From Aphelocoma coerulescens (taxonomy: Eukaryota; Chordata; Aves; Passeriformes; Corvidae), in contig NW_027183960.1 in assembly GCF_041296385.1 (NCBI RefSeq), positions 977,001-1,041,000 on the forward strand: DNA of 64,000 nt, in the 5' to 3' direction. Below the pieces are notes generated by a model, which ran no database searches, was not told where the DNA came from, and saw nothing but the letters and a program-made list of their open reading frames with translations. Positions 48,878 to 61,702 of this stretch are shown piece by piece. How positions within the stretch are numbered: position 1 is the stretch's first letter; every line of letters begins with the position of its first letter. The position numbers were made by a program, and so were the translations under genes.

Positions 48878-51055
48878 GCAGGAAACTTTCTAAAATGGAA
48901 CAAGCAGCAGAAGCACAGCAGTATTGCAGAAGAAATTCCCCTCCCAGCACTTGGCTTAAGGAAAACGCCCGATGTTTCTGTGAGAGACATGAGTTCATGT
49001 CTACTATTGGGTACCAGACATCTGAACATTTAGACTATTGGCTTTCCAGGCTCACGCTATTCAAACCGGAAAGTGAAACTACTCTAACAGTAAGGATGAT
49101 TGCAAGAAATGTTTCTGTTTACACCACGACTGCCGACCATGCATCATTCTTACCTTGCACCTGTCCAAAGGCCTTCCTCCGTCTGCGCTCCGGCAACTCT
49201 CACCCAGGCAAGGGCAGGGATAGAGGCTCTTGCCACAAGTAGCCCAAGCATGGACATCTTCCTCATCCTGCTACTCCACTGCTGACGTCAGGGTATTCCC
49301 TGGAGCTGCAAACACCTGCCTTTGCGGCTCGAGGACCTTCTCTAGCACCATGCCAAACCCCTTCTCCTATGGCAGTGCTGCAGCATCCTGCGAGCCATGG
49401 ACTGGAACTGGCACCTTCAGCATAGTTGCTCCTGGGAAACATCATTCAGCCATTCCCTTACTGCAATGAGCTGGACTCCTACTCCTTTGCAAGGCTCTTC
49501 CTGGACAGGTGCATCCTCAGCAATGAGACGGTTCTGCTGAGAGCCATGGCTCTGAGGGAGGAGCCAGTCCTGCCCAAAGGCCTTCCTCCGTCACCAGTCA
49601 TGCAGCTCCCACGGAGGCACTGGGAGCCTTGGACACTCTTGCCACAAGTAGCCCAAGCGTGGACATCTTCCTCATCCTGCTCCTCCACTGCTGACATCAG
49701 GGAATTCCCTGGAGCTCCCAACATCTTCCTTTCCTGCTCGAGGATCGTGTCTGGCAGCTCTCTGAGCCTCTTACACTTTGGAAGCGCAACAACATCCTAG
49801 GAGTGATATACTGGCAACTGGCAGCTCCAGGACACTTGCTGCTCCTAGGATGCTTTTCTCTGGGAAAATCTTCTTGCACACAACCTTGCTGCAGATTTTA
49901 CTTCTAGGCCTTTTGTGGCCATCTGCATCCGCAGCCACAAGCAGCTTCTGATGATCGACATGGCTCTGGGAGAGCAGGGACTCCTGTCTGTGGACAAAGA
50001 AAACAAAGACAACTTGTAAGATTAAAACCTGGAGCTTCTAGATAGAAGACAAAGGACTATTCAATCAAGGCAGGGCCAAGGGAGGAAACTTTCTAAAATG
50101 GAACAAGCAGCAGAAGCACAGTAGTTTTGCAGAAGAAATTCCCCTCCCAGCACTTGGCTTAAGGAAAAAGCCTGATGTTTCTATGAGAGACTTGAGTTCA
50201 TGTCTACTATAGGGTAGCAGACATCTGAACATTTAGACTATTGGCTTTCCAGGCTCACGCTATTCAAACCTGAAAGTGAAACTACTCTAACAGTAGGGAT
50301 GATTGCAAGAAATGTTTCTGTTTACACCACGACAGCCGACCATGCATCATTCTTACCTTGCACCTGTCCAAAGGCCTTCCTCCGTCTGCGCTCCGGCAAC
50401 TCTCACCCAGGCAAGGGCAGAGATAGAGGCTCTTGCCACAAGTAGCCCAAGCATGGACATCTTCCTCATCCTGCTTCTCTACTGCTGACGTCAGGGTATT
50501 CCCTGGAGCTGCAAACACCTGCCTTTGCTGCTCGAGGACCTTCTCTAGCACCATGCCAAACCCCTTCTCCTATGGCAGTATTGCAGCATCCTGCGAGCCA
50601 TGGACTGGAACTGGCACCTTCAGCATAGTTGCTCCTGGGAAACATCATTCAGCCATTCCCTTACTGCAATGAGCTGGACTCCTACTCCTTTGCAAGGCTC
50701 TTCCTGGACAGGTGCATCCTCAGCAATGAGACGGTTCTGCTGAGAGCCACGGCTCTGAGGGAGGAGCCAGTCCTGTCCAAAGGCCTTCCTCTGACTCCAC
50801 TCCTGCAGCTCCCACGGAGGCACTGGGAGCCTTGGACACTCTTGCCACAAGTAGCCCAAGCGTGGACATCTTCCTCATCCTGCTCCTCCACTGCTGACGT
50901 CAGGGAATTCCCTGGAGCTCCTAAAATCTGCCTTTCCTGCTGGAGGATCGTGTCTGGCAGCTCTCTGATCCTCTTCGCCTTTGGCAGCGCCACAGCATCC
51001 TGAGAGTCATATACTGGAAACTGGCAGCTACATGACACTTGCCGCTCCTAGGATG
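48650..51055. repeat. 2,406-bp tandem duplication, left copy
   Basis: Covers the right end of unit 43 through most of unit 45. Its right edge is placed within the conserved GATGCTTTTCTCTGGGAAAA stretch, where unit 45 changes from unit-47-like to unit-43-like sequence. The partner is the next 2,406 bp. Confidence 0.75.
48878..50080 (-). repeat. Unit 44, two cassettes, 1203 bp
   Basis: ELS 49154-49987. CAGCAGTATTGCAG and GTGAGAGACATGAG open a 115-codon plus-strand frame at 48895-49242. Other markers are AACATCTTCC, CAACAACATCC and GAGTGATATAC. Nearly identical to unit 46. Confidence 0.95.
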
Positions 51056-51283
51056 CTTTTCTCTGGGAAAATCTTCTTGCACACAACCTTGCTGCAGATT
51101 TTACTTCTAGGCCTTTCGTGGCCATCTGCATCCACGGCCACAAGCAGCTTCTGATGATCGACATGGCTCTGGGAGAGCAGGGACTCCTGTCTGTGGACAA
51201 AGAAAACAAAGACAACGTGTAAGAAGAAAACCTGGAGCTTCTAGTTAGAAGAGAAAGGACTATTCAATCAAGGCAGAGCCAAA
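50081..51283 (-). repeat. Unit 45, two cassettes, 1203 bp
   Basis: ELS 50357-51190. Body as unit 47 (ACGACAGCCGAC, CTGCTTCTCTAC, CAGTATTGCAGC). From about 51056 its right end is that of unit 43 (CACACAACC, ACAACGTGTAAG), the junction of the tandem duplication. Confidence 0.95.
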
Positions 51284-53461
51284 GCAGGAAACTTTCTAAA
51301 ATGGAACAAGCAGCAGAAGCACAGCAGTATTGCAGAAGAAATTCCCCTCCCAGCACTTGGCTTAAGGAAAACGCCCGATGTTTCTGTGAGAGACATGAGT
51401 TCATGTCTACTATTGGGTACCAGACATCTGAACATTTAGACTATTGGCTTTCCAGGCTCACGCTATTCAAACCGGAAAGTGAAACTACTCTAACAGTAAG
51501 GATGATTGCAAGAAATGTTTCTGTTTACACCACGACTGCCGACCATGCATCATTCTTACCTTGCACCTGTCCAAAGGCCTTCCTCCGTCTGCGCTCCGGC
51601 AACTCTCACCCAGGCAAGGGCAGGGATAGAGGCTCTTGCCACAAGTAGCCCAAGCATGGACATCTTCCTCATCCTGCTACTCCACTGCTGACGTCAGGGT
51701 ATTCCCTGGAGCTGCAAACACCTGCCTTTGCGGCTCGAGGACCTTCTCTAGCACCATGCCAAACCCCTTCTCCTATGGCAGTGCTGCAGCATCCTGCGAG
51801 CCATGGACTGGAACTGGCACCTTCAGCATAGTTGCTCCTGGGAAACATCATTCAGCCATTCCCTTACTGCAATGAGCTGGACTCCTACTCCTTTGCAAGG
51901 CTCTTCCTGGACAGGTGCATCCTCAGCAATGAGACGGTTCTGCTGAGAGCCATGGCTCTGAGGGAGGAGCCAGTCCTGCCCAAAGGCCTTCCTCCGTCAC
52001 CAGTCATGCAGCTCCCACGGAGGCACTGGGAGCCTTGGACACTCTTGCCACAAGTAGCCCAAGCGTGGACATCTTCCTCATCCTGCTCCTCCACTGCTGA
52101 CATCAGGGAATTCCCTGGAGCTCCCAACATCTTCCTTTCCTGCTCGAGGATCGTGTCTGGCAGCTCTCTGAGCCTCTTACACTTTGGAAGCGCAACAACA
52201 TCCTAGGAGTGATATACTGGCAACTGGCAGCTCCAGGACACTTGCTGCTCCTAGGATGCTTTTCTCTGGGAAAATCTTCTTGCACACAACCTTGCTGCAG
52301 ATTTTACTTCTAGGCCTTTTGTGGCCATCTGCATCCGCAGCCACAAGCAGCTTCTGATGATCGACATGGCTCTGGGAGAGCAGGGACTCCTGTCTGTGGA
52401 CAAAGAAAACAAAGACAACTTGTAAGATTAAAACCTGGAGCTTCTAGTTAGAAGAGAAAGGACTATTCAATCAAGGCAGGGCCAAGGGAGGAAACTTTCT
52501 AAAATGGAACAAGCAGCAGAAGCACAGTAGTTTTGCAGAAGAAATTCCCCTCCCAGCACTTGGCTTAAGGAAAAAGCCTGATGTTTCTATGAGAGACTTG
52601 AGTTCATGTCTACTATAGGGTAGCAGACATCTGAACATTTAGACTATTGGCTTTCCAGGCTCACGCTATTCAAACCTGAAAGTGAAACTACTCTAACAGT
52701 AAGGATGATTGCAAGAAATGTTTCTGTTTACACCACGACAGCCGACCATGCATCATTCTTACCTTGCACCTGTCCAAAGGCCTTCCTCCGTCTGCGCTCC
52801 GGCAACTCTCACCCAGGCAAGGGCAGAGATAGAGGCTCTTGCCACAAGTAGCCCAAGCATGGACATCTTCCTCATCCTGCTTCTCTACTGCTGACGTCAG
52901 GGTATTCCCTGGAGCTGCAAACACCTGCCTTTGCTGCTCGAGGACCTTCTCTAGCACCATGCCAAACCCCTTCTCCTATGGCAGTATTGCAGCATCCTGC
53001 GAGCCATGGACTGGAACTGGCACCTTCAGCATAGTTGCTCCTGGGAAACATCATTCAGCCATTCCCTTACTGCAATGAGCTGGACTCCTACTCCTTTGCA
53101 AGGCTCTTCCTGGACAGGTGCATCCTCAGCAATGAGACGGTTCTGCTGAGAGCCACGGCTCTGAGGGAGGAGCCAGTCCTGTCCAAAGGCCTTCCTCTGA
53201 CTCCACTCCTGCAGCTCCCACGGAGGCACTGGGAGCCTTGGACACTCTTGCCACAAGTAGCCCAAGCGTGGACATCTTCCTCATCCTGCTCCTCCACTGC
53301 TGACGTCAGGGAATTCCCTGGAGCTCCTAAAATCTGCCTTTCCTGCTGGAGGATCGTGTCTGGCAGCTCTCTGATCCTCTTCGCCTTTGGCAGCGCCACA
53401 GCATCCTGAGAGTCATATACTGGAAACTGGCAGCTACATGACACTTGCCGCTCCTAGGATG
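51056..53461. repeat. 2,406-bp tandem duplication, right copy
   Basis: Begins with the CACACAACC..ACAACGTGTAAG end and runs through units 46 and 47 to the same conserved stretch. I see only a handful of substitutions against the left copy, suggesting a very recent two-unit slip. Confidence 0.75.
51284..52486 (-). repeat. Unit 46, two cassettes, 1203 bp
   Basis: ELS 51560-52393. Copy of unit 44; the change seen is at the right end, TAGTTAGAAGAGAAAGG here against TAGATAGAAGACAAAGG there. Plus-strand 115-codon frame at 51301-51648. Confidence 0.95.
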
Positions 53462-53689
53462 CTTTTCTCTGGGAAAATCTTCTTGGACACGACATTGCTC
53501 CAGTTTTTACTTCTAGGCCTTTCGTGGCCATCTGCATTCTCAGCCACAAGCAGCTTCTGATGATCGACATGGCTCTGGGAGAGCAGGGACTCCTGTCTGT
53601 GGACAAAGAAAACAAAGACAACTTGTAAGAAGAAAACCTGGAGCTTCTAGTTAGAAGGGAAAGGACTATTCAAACAAGGCAGGGCCAAG
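52487..53689 (-). repeat. Unit 47, two cassettes, 1203 bp
   Basis: ELS 52763-53596. Copy of unit 45 up to about 53460, with GTAAGGATG for GTAGGGATG. Then GGACACGACATTGC and CATTCTCAGCC as in unit 39. Confidence 0.95.
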
Positions 53690-54892
53690 GGAGGAAACTT
53701 TCTAAAATGGAACAAGCAGCAGAAGCACAGTAGTTTTGCAGAAGAAATTCCCTTCCCAGCACTTGGCTTAAGGAAAAAAACTCATGTTTCTATGAGAGAC
53801 TTGAGTTCATGTCTACTACTGGGTACAAGACATCTGAACATTTAGACTATTGGCTTTCCAGGCTCACGCTATTCAAACCGGAAAGTGAAACTATTCTAAC
53901 AGAAGGGATGATTGCAAGAAATGTTTCTGTTTACACCACGAATGCCGACCATCCATCATTCTTACCTTGCACCTGTCCAAAGGCCTTCCTCCATCTGCGC
54001 TCCGGCAACTCTCACCCAGGCAAGGGCAGGGATGGAGGCTCTTGCCACAAGTAGCCCAAGCGTGGACATCTTCCTCATCCTGCTACTCCACTGCTGACGT
54101 CAGGGTATTCCCTGGAGCTGCAAACACCTGCCTTTGCGGCTCGAGGACCTTCTCTAGCACCATGCCAAACCCCTTCTCCTATGGCAGTGCTGCAGCATCC
54201 TGCGAGCCATGGACTGGAACTGGCACCTTCAGCATAGTTGCTCCTGGGAAACATCCTTCAGCCATTCCCTTACTGCAATGAGCTGGACTCCTACTCCTTT
54301 GCAAGGCTCTTCCTGGACAGGTGCATCCTCAGCAATGAGACGGTTCTGCTGAGAGCCATGGCTCTGAGGGAGCAGCCAGTCCTGTCCAAAGGCCTTCCTC
54401 TGACTCCACTCCTGCAGCTCCCACGGAGGCACTGGGAGCCTTGGACACTCTTGCCACAAGTAGCCCAAGCGTCGAGATCTTCCTCATCCTGCTCCTCCAC
54501 TGCTGACATCAGGGAATTCCCTGGAGCTCCTAAAATCTGCCTTTCCTGCTCGAGGATCGTGTCTGGCAGCTCTCTGAGCCTCTTCGCCTTTGGCAGCGCC
54601 ACAGCATCCTGAGAGTCATATACTGGAAACTGGCAGCTACAGGACACTTGCTGCTCCTAGGATGCTTTTCTCTGGGAAAATCTTCTTGGACACGACATTG
54701 CTCCAGTTTTTACTTCTAGGCCTTTCGTGGCCATCTGCATCCGCAGCCACAAGCAGCTTCTGATGATCGACATGGCTCTGGGAGAGCAGGGACTCCTGTC
54801 TGTGGACAAAGAAAACAAAGACAACTTGTAAGAAGAAAACCTGGAGCTTCTAGATAGAAGACAAAGGACTATTCAATCAAGGCAGGGCCAAG
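53690..54892 (-). repeat. Unit 48, two cassettes, 1203 bp
   Basis: ELS 53966-54799. Private GGAAAAAAACTCATG and GGGTACAAGACATC in the head. The right two thirds match unit 54 (TCGAGATCTTCC with TGACATCA and CTCCTAAAATC). Confidence 0.95.
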
Positions 54893-56500
54893 GGAGGAAA
54901 CTTTCTAAAATGGAACAAGCAGCAGAAGCACAGTAGTTTTGCAGAAGAAATTCCCCTCCCAGCACTTGGCTTAAGGAAAAAGCCTGATGTTTCTATGAGA
55001 GACTTGAGTTCATGTCTACTATTGGGTACCAGACATCTGAACATTTAGACTATTGGCTTTCCAGGCTCACGCTATTCAAACCGGAAAGTGAAACTACTCT
55101 AACAGTAGGGATGATTGCAAGAAATGTTTCTGTTTACACCACGACTGCCGACCATGCATCATTCTTACCTTGCACCTGTCCAAAGGCCTTCCTCCGTCTC
55201 CAGTCCTGCAGCTCTCACGGAGGCACTGGGAGCATTGGACACTCTTGCCACAAGTAGCCCAAGCGTGGACATCTTCCTCATCCTGCTCCTCCACTGCTGA
55301 CATCAGGGAATTCCCTGGTGCTCCCAACATCTGCCTTTCCTGCTGGAGGATCATGTCTGGCAGCTCTCTGAGCCTCTTCACCTTTGGCAGCGCCACAGCA
55401 TCCTAGGAGTCATATACTGGCAACTGGCACCTCCAGGACACTTGCTGCTCCTAGGATGCTTTTCTCTGGGAAAATCTTCTTGCACACGACATTGCTGCCG
55501 ATTTTACTTCTAGGCCTTTCGTGGCCATCTGCATCCTCAGCCACAAGCAGGTTCTGATGATCAACAGGGCTCTGGGAGAGCAGGGACTCCTGTCTGTGGA
55601 CAAAGAAAACAAAGACAACTTGTAAGAAGAAAACCTGGAGCTTCTAGTTAGAAGACAAAGGACTATTCAATCAAGGCAGGGCCAAAGCAGGAAACTTTCT
55701 AAAATGGAACAAGCAGCAGAAGCAGAGCAGTTTTGCAGAAGAAATTCCCCTCCCAGCACTTGGCTTAAGGAAAAAGCCTGATGTTTCTATGAGAGACTTG
55801 AGTTCATGTCTACTATTGGGTACCAGACATCTGAACATTTAGACTATTGGCTTTCCAGGCTCACACTATTCAAACCGGAAAGTGAAACTACTCTAAAAGC
55901 TAGAGGCGATTGCAAGAAATGTTTCTGCTCGCACCACGACTGCCGACCATGCATCATTCTTACCTTGCACCTGTCCAAAGGCCTTCCTCCGTCTGCGCTC
56001 TGGCAACTCTCACCCAAGCTCGGGCAGGGATGGAGGCTCTTGCCACAAGTAGCCCAAGCCTGGAGATATTCCTCATCCTGATCTTCCACTGCTGACATCT
56101 AGGAATTCCCTGGAGCTGCAAACACTTGCCTTTGCTGCTCGAGGATCTTCTCTAGCACCATGCCAAATGCCTTCTCCTATGGCAGTGCTGCAGCATCCTG
56201 CGAGCCATGGACTGGAACTGGCACCTTCAGCATAGTTGCTCCTGGGAAACATCATTCAGCCATTCCCTTACTGCAATGAGCTGGACTCCTACACCTTTGC
56301 AAGGCTCTTCCTGGATAGGTGCATCCTCAGCAATGAGACGGTTCTGCTGAGAGCCACGGCTCTGAGGGAGCAGCCAGTCCTGCCCAAAGGCCTTCCTCCG
56401 TCACCAGTCCTGCAGCTCCCACGGAGGCACTGGGAGCCTTGGACACTCTTGCCACAAGTAGCCCAAGCGTGGACATCTTCCTCATCCTGCTCCTCCACTG
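54100..56500. repeat. About 2.4-kb block, first copy (offset 6,810)
   Basis: Right part of unit 48, unit 49 and most of unit 50 recur at 60910-63310. Diagnostic sites are CATTGCTGCCGATTTTAC and CTACACCTTTGC. Confidence 0.65.
54893..55686 (-). repeat. Unit 49, single cassette, 794 bp
   Basis: ELS 55169-55593. A third short class: a standard head with GTAGGGATGATTGC joined near CCTCCGTCTCCAGTCCTG to a distal cassette. Shares CATTGCTGCCGATTTTAC and GCATCCTCAGCC with unit 55; private CTGGGAGCATTGG. Confidence 0.95.
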
Positions 56501-56890
56501 CTGACATCAGGGAATTCCCTGGAGCTCCCAACATCTGCCTTTCCTGCTCGAGGATCGTGTCTGGCAGCTCTCTGAGCCTCTTACACTTTGGAAGCACAAC
56601 AGCATCCTAGGAGTCATATACTGGCAACTGGCACCTCCAGGACACTTGCTGCTCCTAGGATGCTTTTCTCTGGGAAAATCTTCTTGCACACAACCTTGCT
56701 GCAGATTTTACTTCTAGGCCTTTTGTGGCCATCTGCATCCGCAGCCACAAGCAGCTTCTGATGATCGACATGGCTCTGGGAGAGCAGGGACTCCTGTCTG
56801 TGGACAAAGAAAACAAAGACAACTTGTAAGAAGAAAACCTGGAGCTTCTAGTTAGAAGAGAAAGGACTATTCAATCAAGGCAGAGCCAAG
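55687..56890 (-). repeat. Unit 50, two cassettes, 1204 bp
   Basis: ELS 55964-56797. Longer subfamily with AGAAGCAGAGCAG and the CTACACCTTTGC variant found otherwise only in unit 56. Confidence 0.95.
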
Positions 56891-58093
56891 GGAGGAAACT
56901 TTCTAAAATGGAACAAGCAGCAGAAGCACAGTAGTTTTGCAGAAGAAATTCCCTTCCCAGCACTTGGCTTAAGGAAAAAACCTCATGTTTCTATGAGAGA
57001 CTTGAGTTCATGTCTACTACTGGGTACCAGACATCTGAACATTTAGACTATTGGCTTTCCAGGCTCACGCTATTCAAACCGGAAAGTGAAACTACTCTAA
57101 CAGTAAGGATGATTGCAAGAAATGTTTCTGTTTACACCACGACTGCCGACCATGCATCATTCTTACCTTGCACCTGTCCAAAGGCCTTCCTCCATCTGCG
57201 CTCCGGCAACTCTCACTCAGGCAAGGGCAGGGATGGAGGCTCTTGCCACAAGTAGCCCAAGCGTGGACATCTTCCTCATCCTGCTACTCCACTGCTGACG
57301 TCAGGGTATTCCCTGGAGCTGCAAACACCTGCCTTTGCTGCTCGAGGATCTTCTCTAGCACCATGCAAAACCCCTTCTCCTATGGCAGTGCTGCAGCATC
57401 CTGCGAGCCACGGACTGGAACTGGCACCTCCAGCAAAGTTGCTCCTGGGAAACATCCCTCAGCCATTCCCTTACTGCAATGAGCTGGACTCCTACTCCTC
57501 TGCAATGCTCTTCCTGGACAGGTGCATCCTCAGCAATGAGACGGTTCTGCTGAGAGCCACGGCTCTGAGGGAGCAGCCAGTCCTGCCCAAAGGCCTTCCT
57601 CCGTCACCAGTCCTGCAGCTCCCACGGAGGCACTGGGAGCCTTGGACACTCTTGCCACAAGTAGCCCAAGCGTGGACATCTTCCTCATCCTGCTCCTCCA
57701 CTGCTGACGGCAGGGAATTCCCTGGTGCTCCCAACATCTGCCTTTCCTGCTCGAGGATCGTGTCTGGCAGCTCTCTGAGCCTCTTTGCCTTTGGCAGCGC
57801 CACAGCATCCTAGGAGTCATATACTGGCAACTGGCACCTCCAGGACACTTGCTGCTCCTAGGATGCTTTCCTCTGGGAAAATCTTCTTGCACACGTCCTT
57901 GCTCCAGTTTTTACTCCTAGGCCTTTCGTGGCCATCTGCATCCGCAGCCACAAGCAGCTTCTGATGATCGACATGGCTCTGGGAGAGCAGGGACTCCTGT
58001 CTGTGGACAAAGAAAACAAAGACAACTTGTAAGAAGAAAACCTGGAGCTTCTAGTTAGAAAAAAAAGGACTATTCAATCAAGGCAGGGCCAAG
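56891..58093 (-). repeat. Unit 51, two cassettes, 1203 bp
   Basis: ELS 57167-58000. Private CTCACTCAGGCAAGG; CRE altered to TGACGGCA; right part with GGATGCTTTCCTC and CACACGTCC as in units 24 and 40. Confidence 0.95.
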
Positions 58094-59296
58094 GGAGGAA
58101 ACTTTCTAAAATGGAACAAGCAGCAGAAGCACAGTAGTTTTGCAGAAGAAATTCCCCTCCCAGCACTTGGCTTAAGGAAAAAGCCTGATGTTTCTATGAG
58201 AGACTTGAGTTCATGTCTACTATTGGGTACCAGACATCTGAACATTTAGACTATTGGCTTTCCAGGCTCACGCTATTCAAACCGGAAAGTGAAACTACTC
58301 TAACAGTAGGGATGATTGCAAGAAATGTTTCTGTTTACACCACGACTGCCGACCATGCATCATTCTTACCTTGCACCTGTCCAAAGGCCTTCCTCCGTCT
58401 GCGCTCTGGCAACTCTCACCCAGGCAAGGGCAAGGATGGAGGCTCTTGCCACAAGTAGCCCAAGCGTAGACATCTTCCTCATCCTGCTACTCCACTGCTG
58501 ACGTCAGGGTATTCCCTGGAGCTGCAAACACCTGCCTTTGCGGCTCGAGGATCTTCTCTAGCACCATGCCAAACCCCTTCTCCTATGGCAGTGCTGCAGC
58601 ATCCTGCGAGCCATGGACTGGAACTGGCACCTTCAGCATAGTTGCTCCTGGGAAACATCATTCAGCCATTCCCTTACTGCAATGAGCTGGACTCCTACTC
58701 CTTTGCAAGGCTCTTCCTGGACAGGTGCATCCTCAGCAATGAGACGGTTCTGCTGAGAGCCATGGCTCTGAGGGAGCAGCGAGTCCTGTCCAAAGGCCTT
58801 CCTCTGACTCCACTCCTGCAGCTCTCACGGAGGCACTGGGAGCCTTGGACACTCTTGCCACAAGTAGCCCAAGCGTCGAGATCTTCCTCATCCTGCTCCT
58901 CCACTGCTGACATCAGGGAATTCCCTGGAGCTCCTAAAATCTGCCTTTCCTGCTCGAGGATCGTGTCTGGCAGCTCTCTGAGCCTCTTCGCCTTTGGCAG
59001 CGCCACAGCATCCTGAGAGTCATATACTGAAAACTGGCAGCTACAGGACACTTGCTGCTCCTAGGATGCTTTTCTCTGGAAAAATCTTCTTGGACACGAC
59101 ATTGCTCCAGTTTTTACTTCTAGGCCTTTCGTGGCCATCTGCATCCGCAGCCACAAGCAGGTTCTGATGATCGACATGGCTCTGGGAGAGCAGGGACTCC
59201 TGTCTGTGGACAAAGAAAACAAAGACAACTTGTAAGAAGAAAACCTGGAGCTTCTAGATAGAAGACAAAGGACTATTCAATCAAGGCAGGGCCAAG
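58094..59296 (-). repeat. Unit 52, two cassettes, 1203 bp
   Basis: ELS 58370-59203. CAGCGAGTCC with CAGCTCTCACGG; private ATACTGAAAACTGG and CTCTGGAAAAATC. Confidence 0.95.
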
Positions 59297-60499
59297 GGAG
59301 GAAACTTTCTAAAATGGAACAAGCAGCAGAAGCACAGTAGTTTTGCAGAAGAAATTCCCTTCCCAGCACTTGGCTTAAGGAAAAAACCTCATGTTTCTAT
59401 GAGAGACTTGAGTTCATGTCTACTACTGGGAACCAGACATTTGAACATTTAAACTATTGGCTTTCCAGGCTCACGCTATTCAAACCGGAAAGTGAAACTA
59501 CTCTAACAGTAAGGATGATTGCAAGAAATGTTTCTGTTTACACCACGACTGCCGACCATGCATCATTCTAACCTTGCACCTGTCCAAAGGCCTTCCTCCA
59601 TCTGCGCTCCGGCAACTCTCACCCAGGCAAAGGCAGGGATGGAGGCTCTTGCCACAAGTAGCCCAAGCGTGGACATCTTCCTCATCCTGCTACTCCACTG
59701 CTGACGTCAGGGTATTCCCTGGAGCTGCAAACACCTGCCTTTGCTGCTCGAGGATCTTCTCTAGCACCATGCAAAACCCCTTCTCCTAAGGCAGAGCTGC
59801 AGCATCCTGCGAGCCACGGACTGGAACTGGCACCTCCAGCAAAGTTGCTCCTGGGAAACATCCCTCAGCCATTCCCTTACTGCAATGAGCTGGACTCCTA
59901 CTCCTCTGCAATGCTCTTCCTGGACAGGTGCATCCTCAGCAATGAGACGGTTCTGCTGAGAGCCACAGCTCTGAGGGAGCAGCCAGTCCTGTCAAAAGGC
60001 CTTCCTCTGACTCCACTCCTGCAGCTCCCACGGAGGCACTGGGAGCCTTGGACACTCTTGCCACAAGTAGCCCAAGCGTGGACATCTTCCTCATCCTGCT
60101 CCTCCACTGCTGACATCAGGGAATTCCCTGGAGCTCCTAAAATCTGCCTTTCCTGCTCGAGGATCGTGTCTGGCAGCTCTCTGAGCCTCTTCGCCTTTGG
60201 CAGCGCCACAGCATCCTAGGAGTCATATACTGGCAACTGGCACCTCCAGGACACTTGCTGCTCCTAGGATGCTTTTCTCTGGGAAAATCTTCTTGGACAC
60301 GACACTGCTCCAGTTTTTACTTCTAGGCCTTTCGTGGCCATCTGCATTCTCAGCCACAAGCAGGTTCTGATGATCAACATGGCTCTGGGAGAGCAGGGAC
60401 CCCTGTCTGTGGACAAAGAAAACAAAGACAACTTGTAAGAAGAAAACCTGGAGCTTCTAGTTAGAAGACAAAGGACTATTCAATCAAGGCAGGGCCAAG
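59297..60499 (-). repeat. Unit 53, two cassettes, 1203 bp
   Basis: ELS 59573-60406. Heaviest private change in the head (GGGAACCAGACATTTG, TTTAAACTATTGG). The donor is AAG|GTTAGAATG as in unit 39. TCCTAAGGCAGAG truncates the plus-strand frame. The palindrome centre is CCACAG. Confidence 0.95.
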
Positions 60500-61702
60500 G
60501 GAGGAAACTTTCTAAAATGGAACAAGCAGCAGAAGCACAGTACTTTTGCAGAAGAAATTCCCTTCCCAGCACTTGGCTTAAGGAAAAAACCTCATGTTTC
60601 TATGAGAGACTTGAGTTCATGTCTACTACTGGGTACCAGACATCTGAACATTTAGACTATTGGCTTTCCAGGCTCACGCTATTCAAACCGGAAAGTGAAA
60701 CTACTCTAACAGTAAGGATGATTGCAAGAAATGTTTCTGCTCGCACCACGACTGCCGACCATGCATCATTCTTACCTTGCACCTGTCCAAAGGCCTTCCT
60801 GCGTCTGCGCTCCGGCAACTCTCACCCAGGCAAGGGCAAGGATGGAGGCTCTTGCCACAAGTAGCCCAAGCGTAGACATCTTCCTCATCCTGCTACTCCA
60901 CTGCTGACGTCAGGGTATTCCCTGGAGCTGCAAACACCTGCCTTTGTGGCTCGAGGACCTTCTCTAGCACCATGCCAAACCCCTTCTCCTATGGCAGTGC
61001 TGCAGCATCCTGCAAGCCATGGACTGGAACTGGCACCTTCAGCATAGTTGCTCCTGGGAAACATCCTTCAGCCATTCCCTTACTGCAATGAGCTGGACTC
61101 CTACTCCTTTGCAAGGCTCTTCCTGGACAGGTGCATCCTCAGCAATGAGACGGTTCTGCTGAGAGCCATGGCTCTGAGGGAGCAGCCAGTCCTGTCCAAA
61201 GGCCTTCCTCTGACTCCACTCCTGCAGCTCCCACGGAGGCACTGGGAGCCTTGGACACTCTTGCCACAAGTAGCCCAAGCGTCGAGATCTTCCTCATCCT
61301 GCTCCTCCACTGCTGACATCAGGGAATTCCCTGGAGCTCCTAAAATCTGCCTTTCCTGCTCGAGGATCGTGTCTGGCAGCTCTCTGAGCCTCTTCGCCTT
61401 TGGCAGCGCCACAGCATCCTGAGAGTCATATACTGGAAACTGGCAGCTACAGGACACTTGCTGCTCCTAGGATGCTTTTCTCTGGGAAAATCTTCTTGGA
61501 CACGACATTGCTCCAGTTTTTACTTCTAGGCCTTTCGTGGCCATCTGCATCCGCAGCCACAAGCAGCTTCTGATGATCGACATGGCTCTGGGAAAACAGG
61601 GACTCCTGTCTGTGGACAAAGAAAACAAAGACAACTTGTAAGAAGAAAACCTGGAGCTTCTAGATAGAAGACAAAGGACTATTCAATCAAGGCAGGGCCA
61701 AG
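60500..61702 (-). repeat. Unit 54, two cassettes, 1203 bp
   Basis: ELS 60776-61609. Combines GTAAGGATG with TTCTGCTCGCACC, a mix of two head subfamilies. CAGTACTTTTGC opens a 115-codon plus-strand frame at 60517-60864. Right part copies unit 48. Confidence 0.95.

Noticed and set aside
48895..49242. 115-codon plus-strand frame starting MEQAAEAQ (also 51301-51648, 60517-60864)
   Set aside because: Open only where TAG has become CAG or TAC and the frame stays clear downstream; most units have an early stop. It lies across the intron-like segment of the opposite strand.
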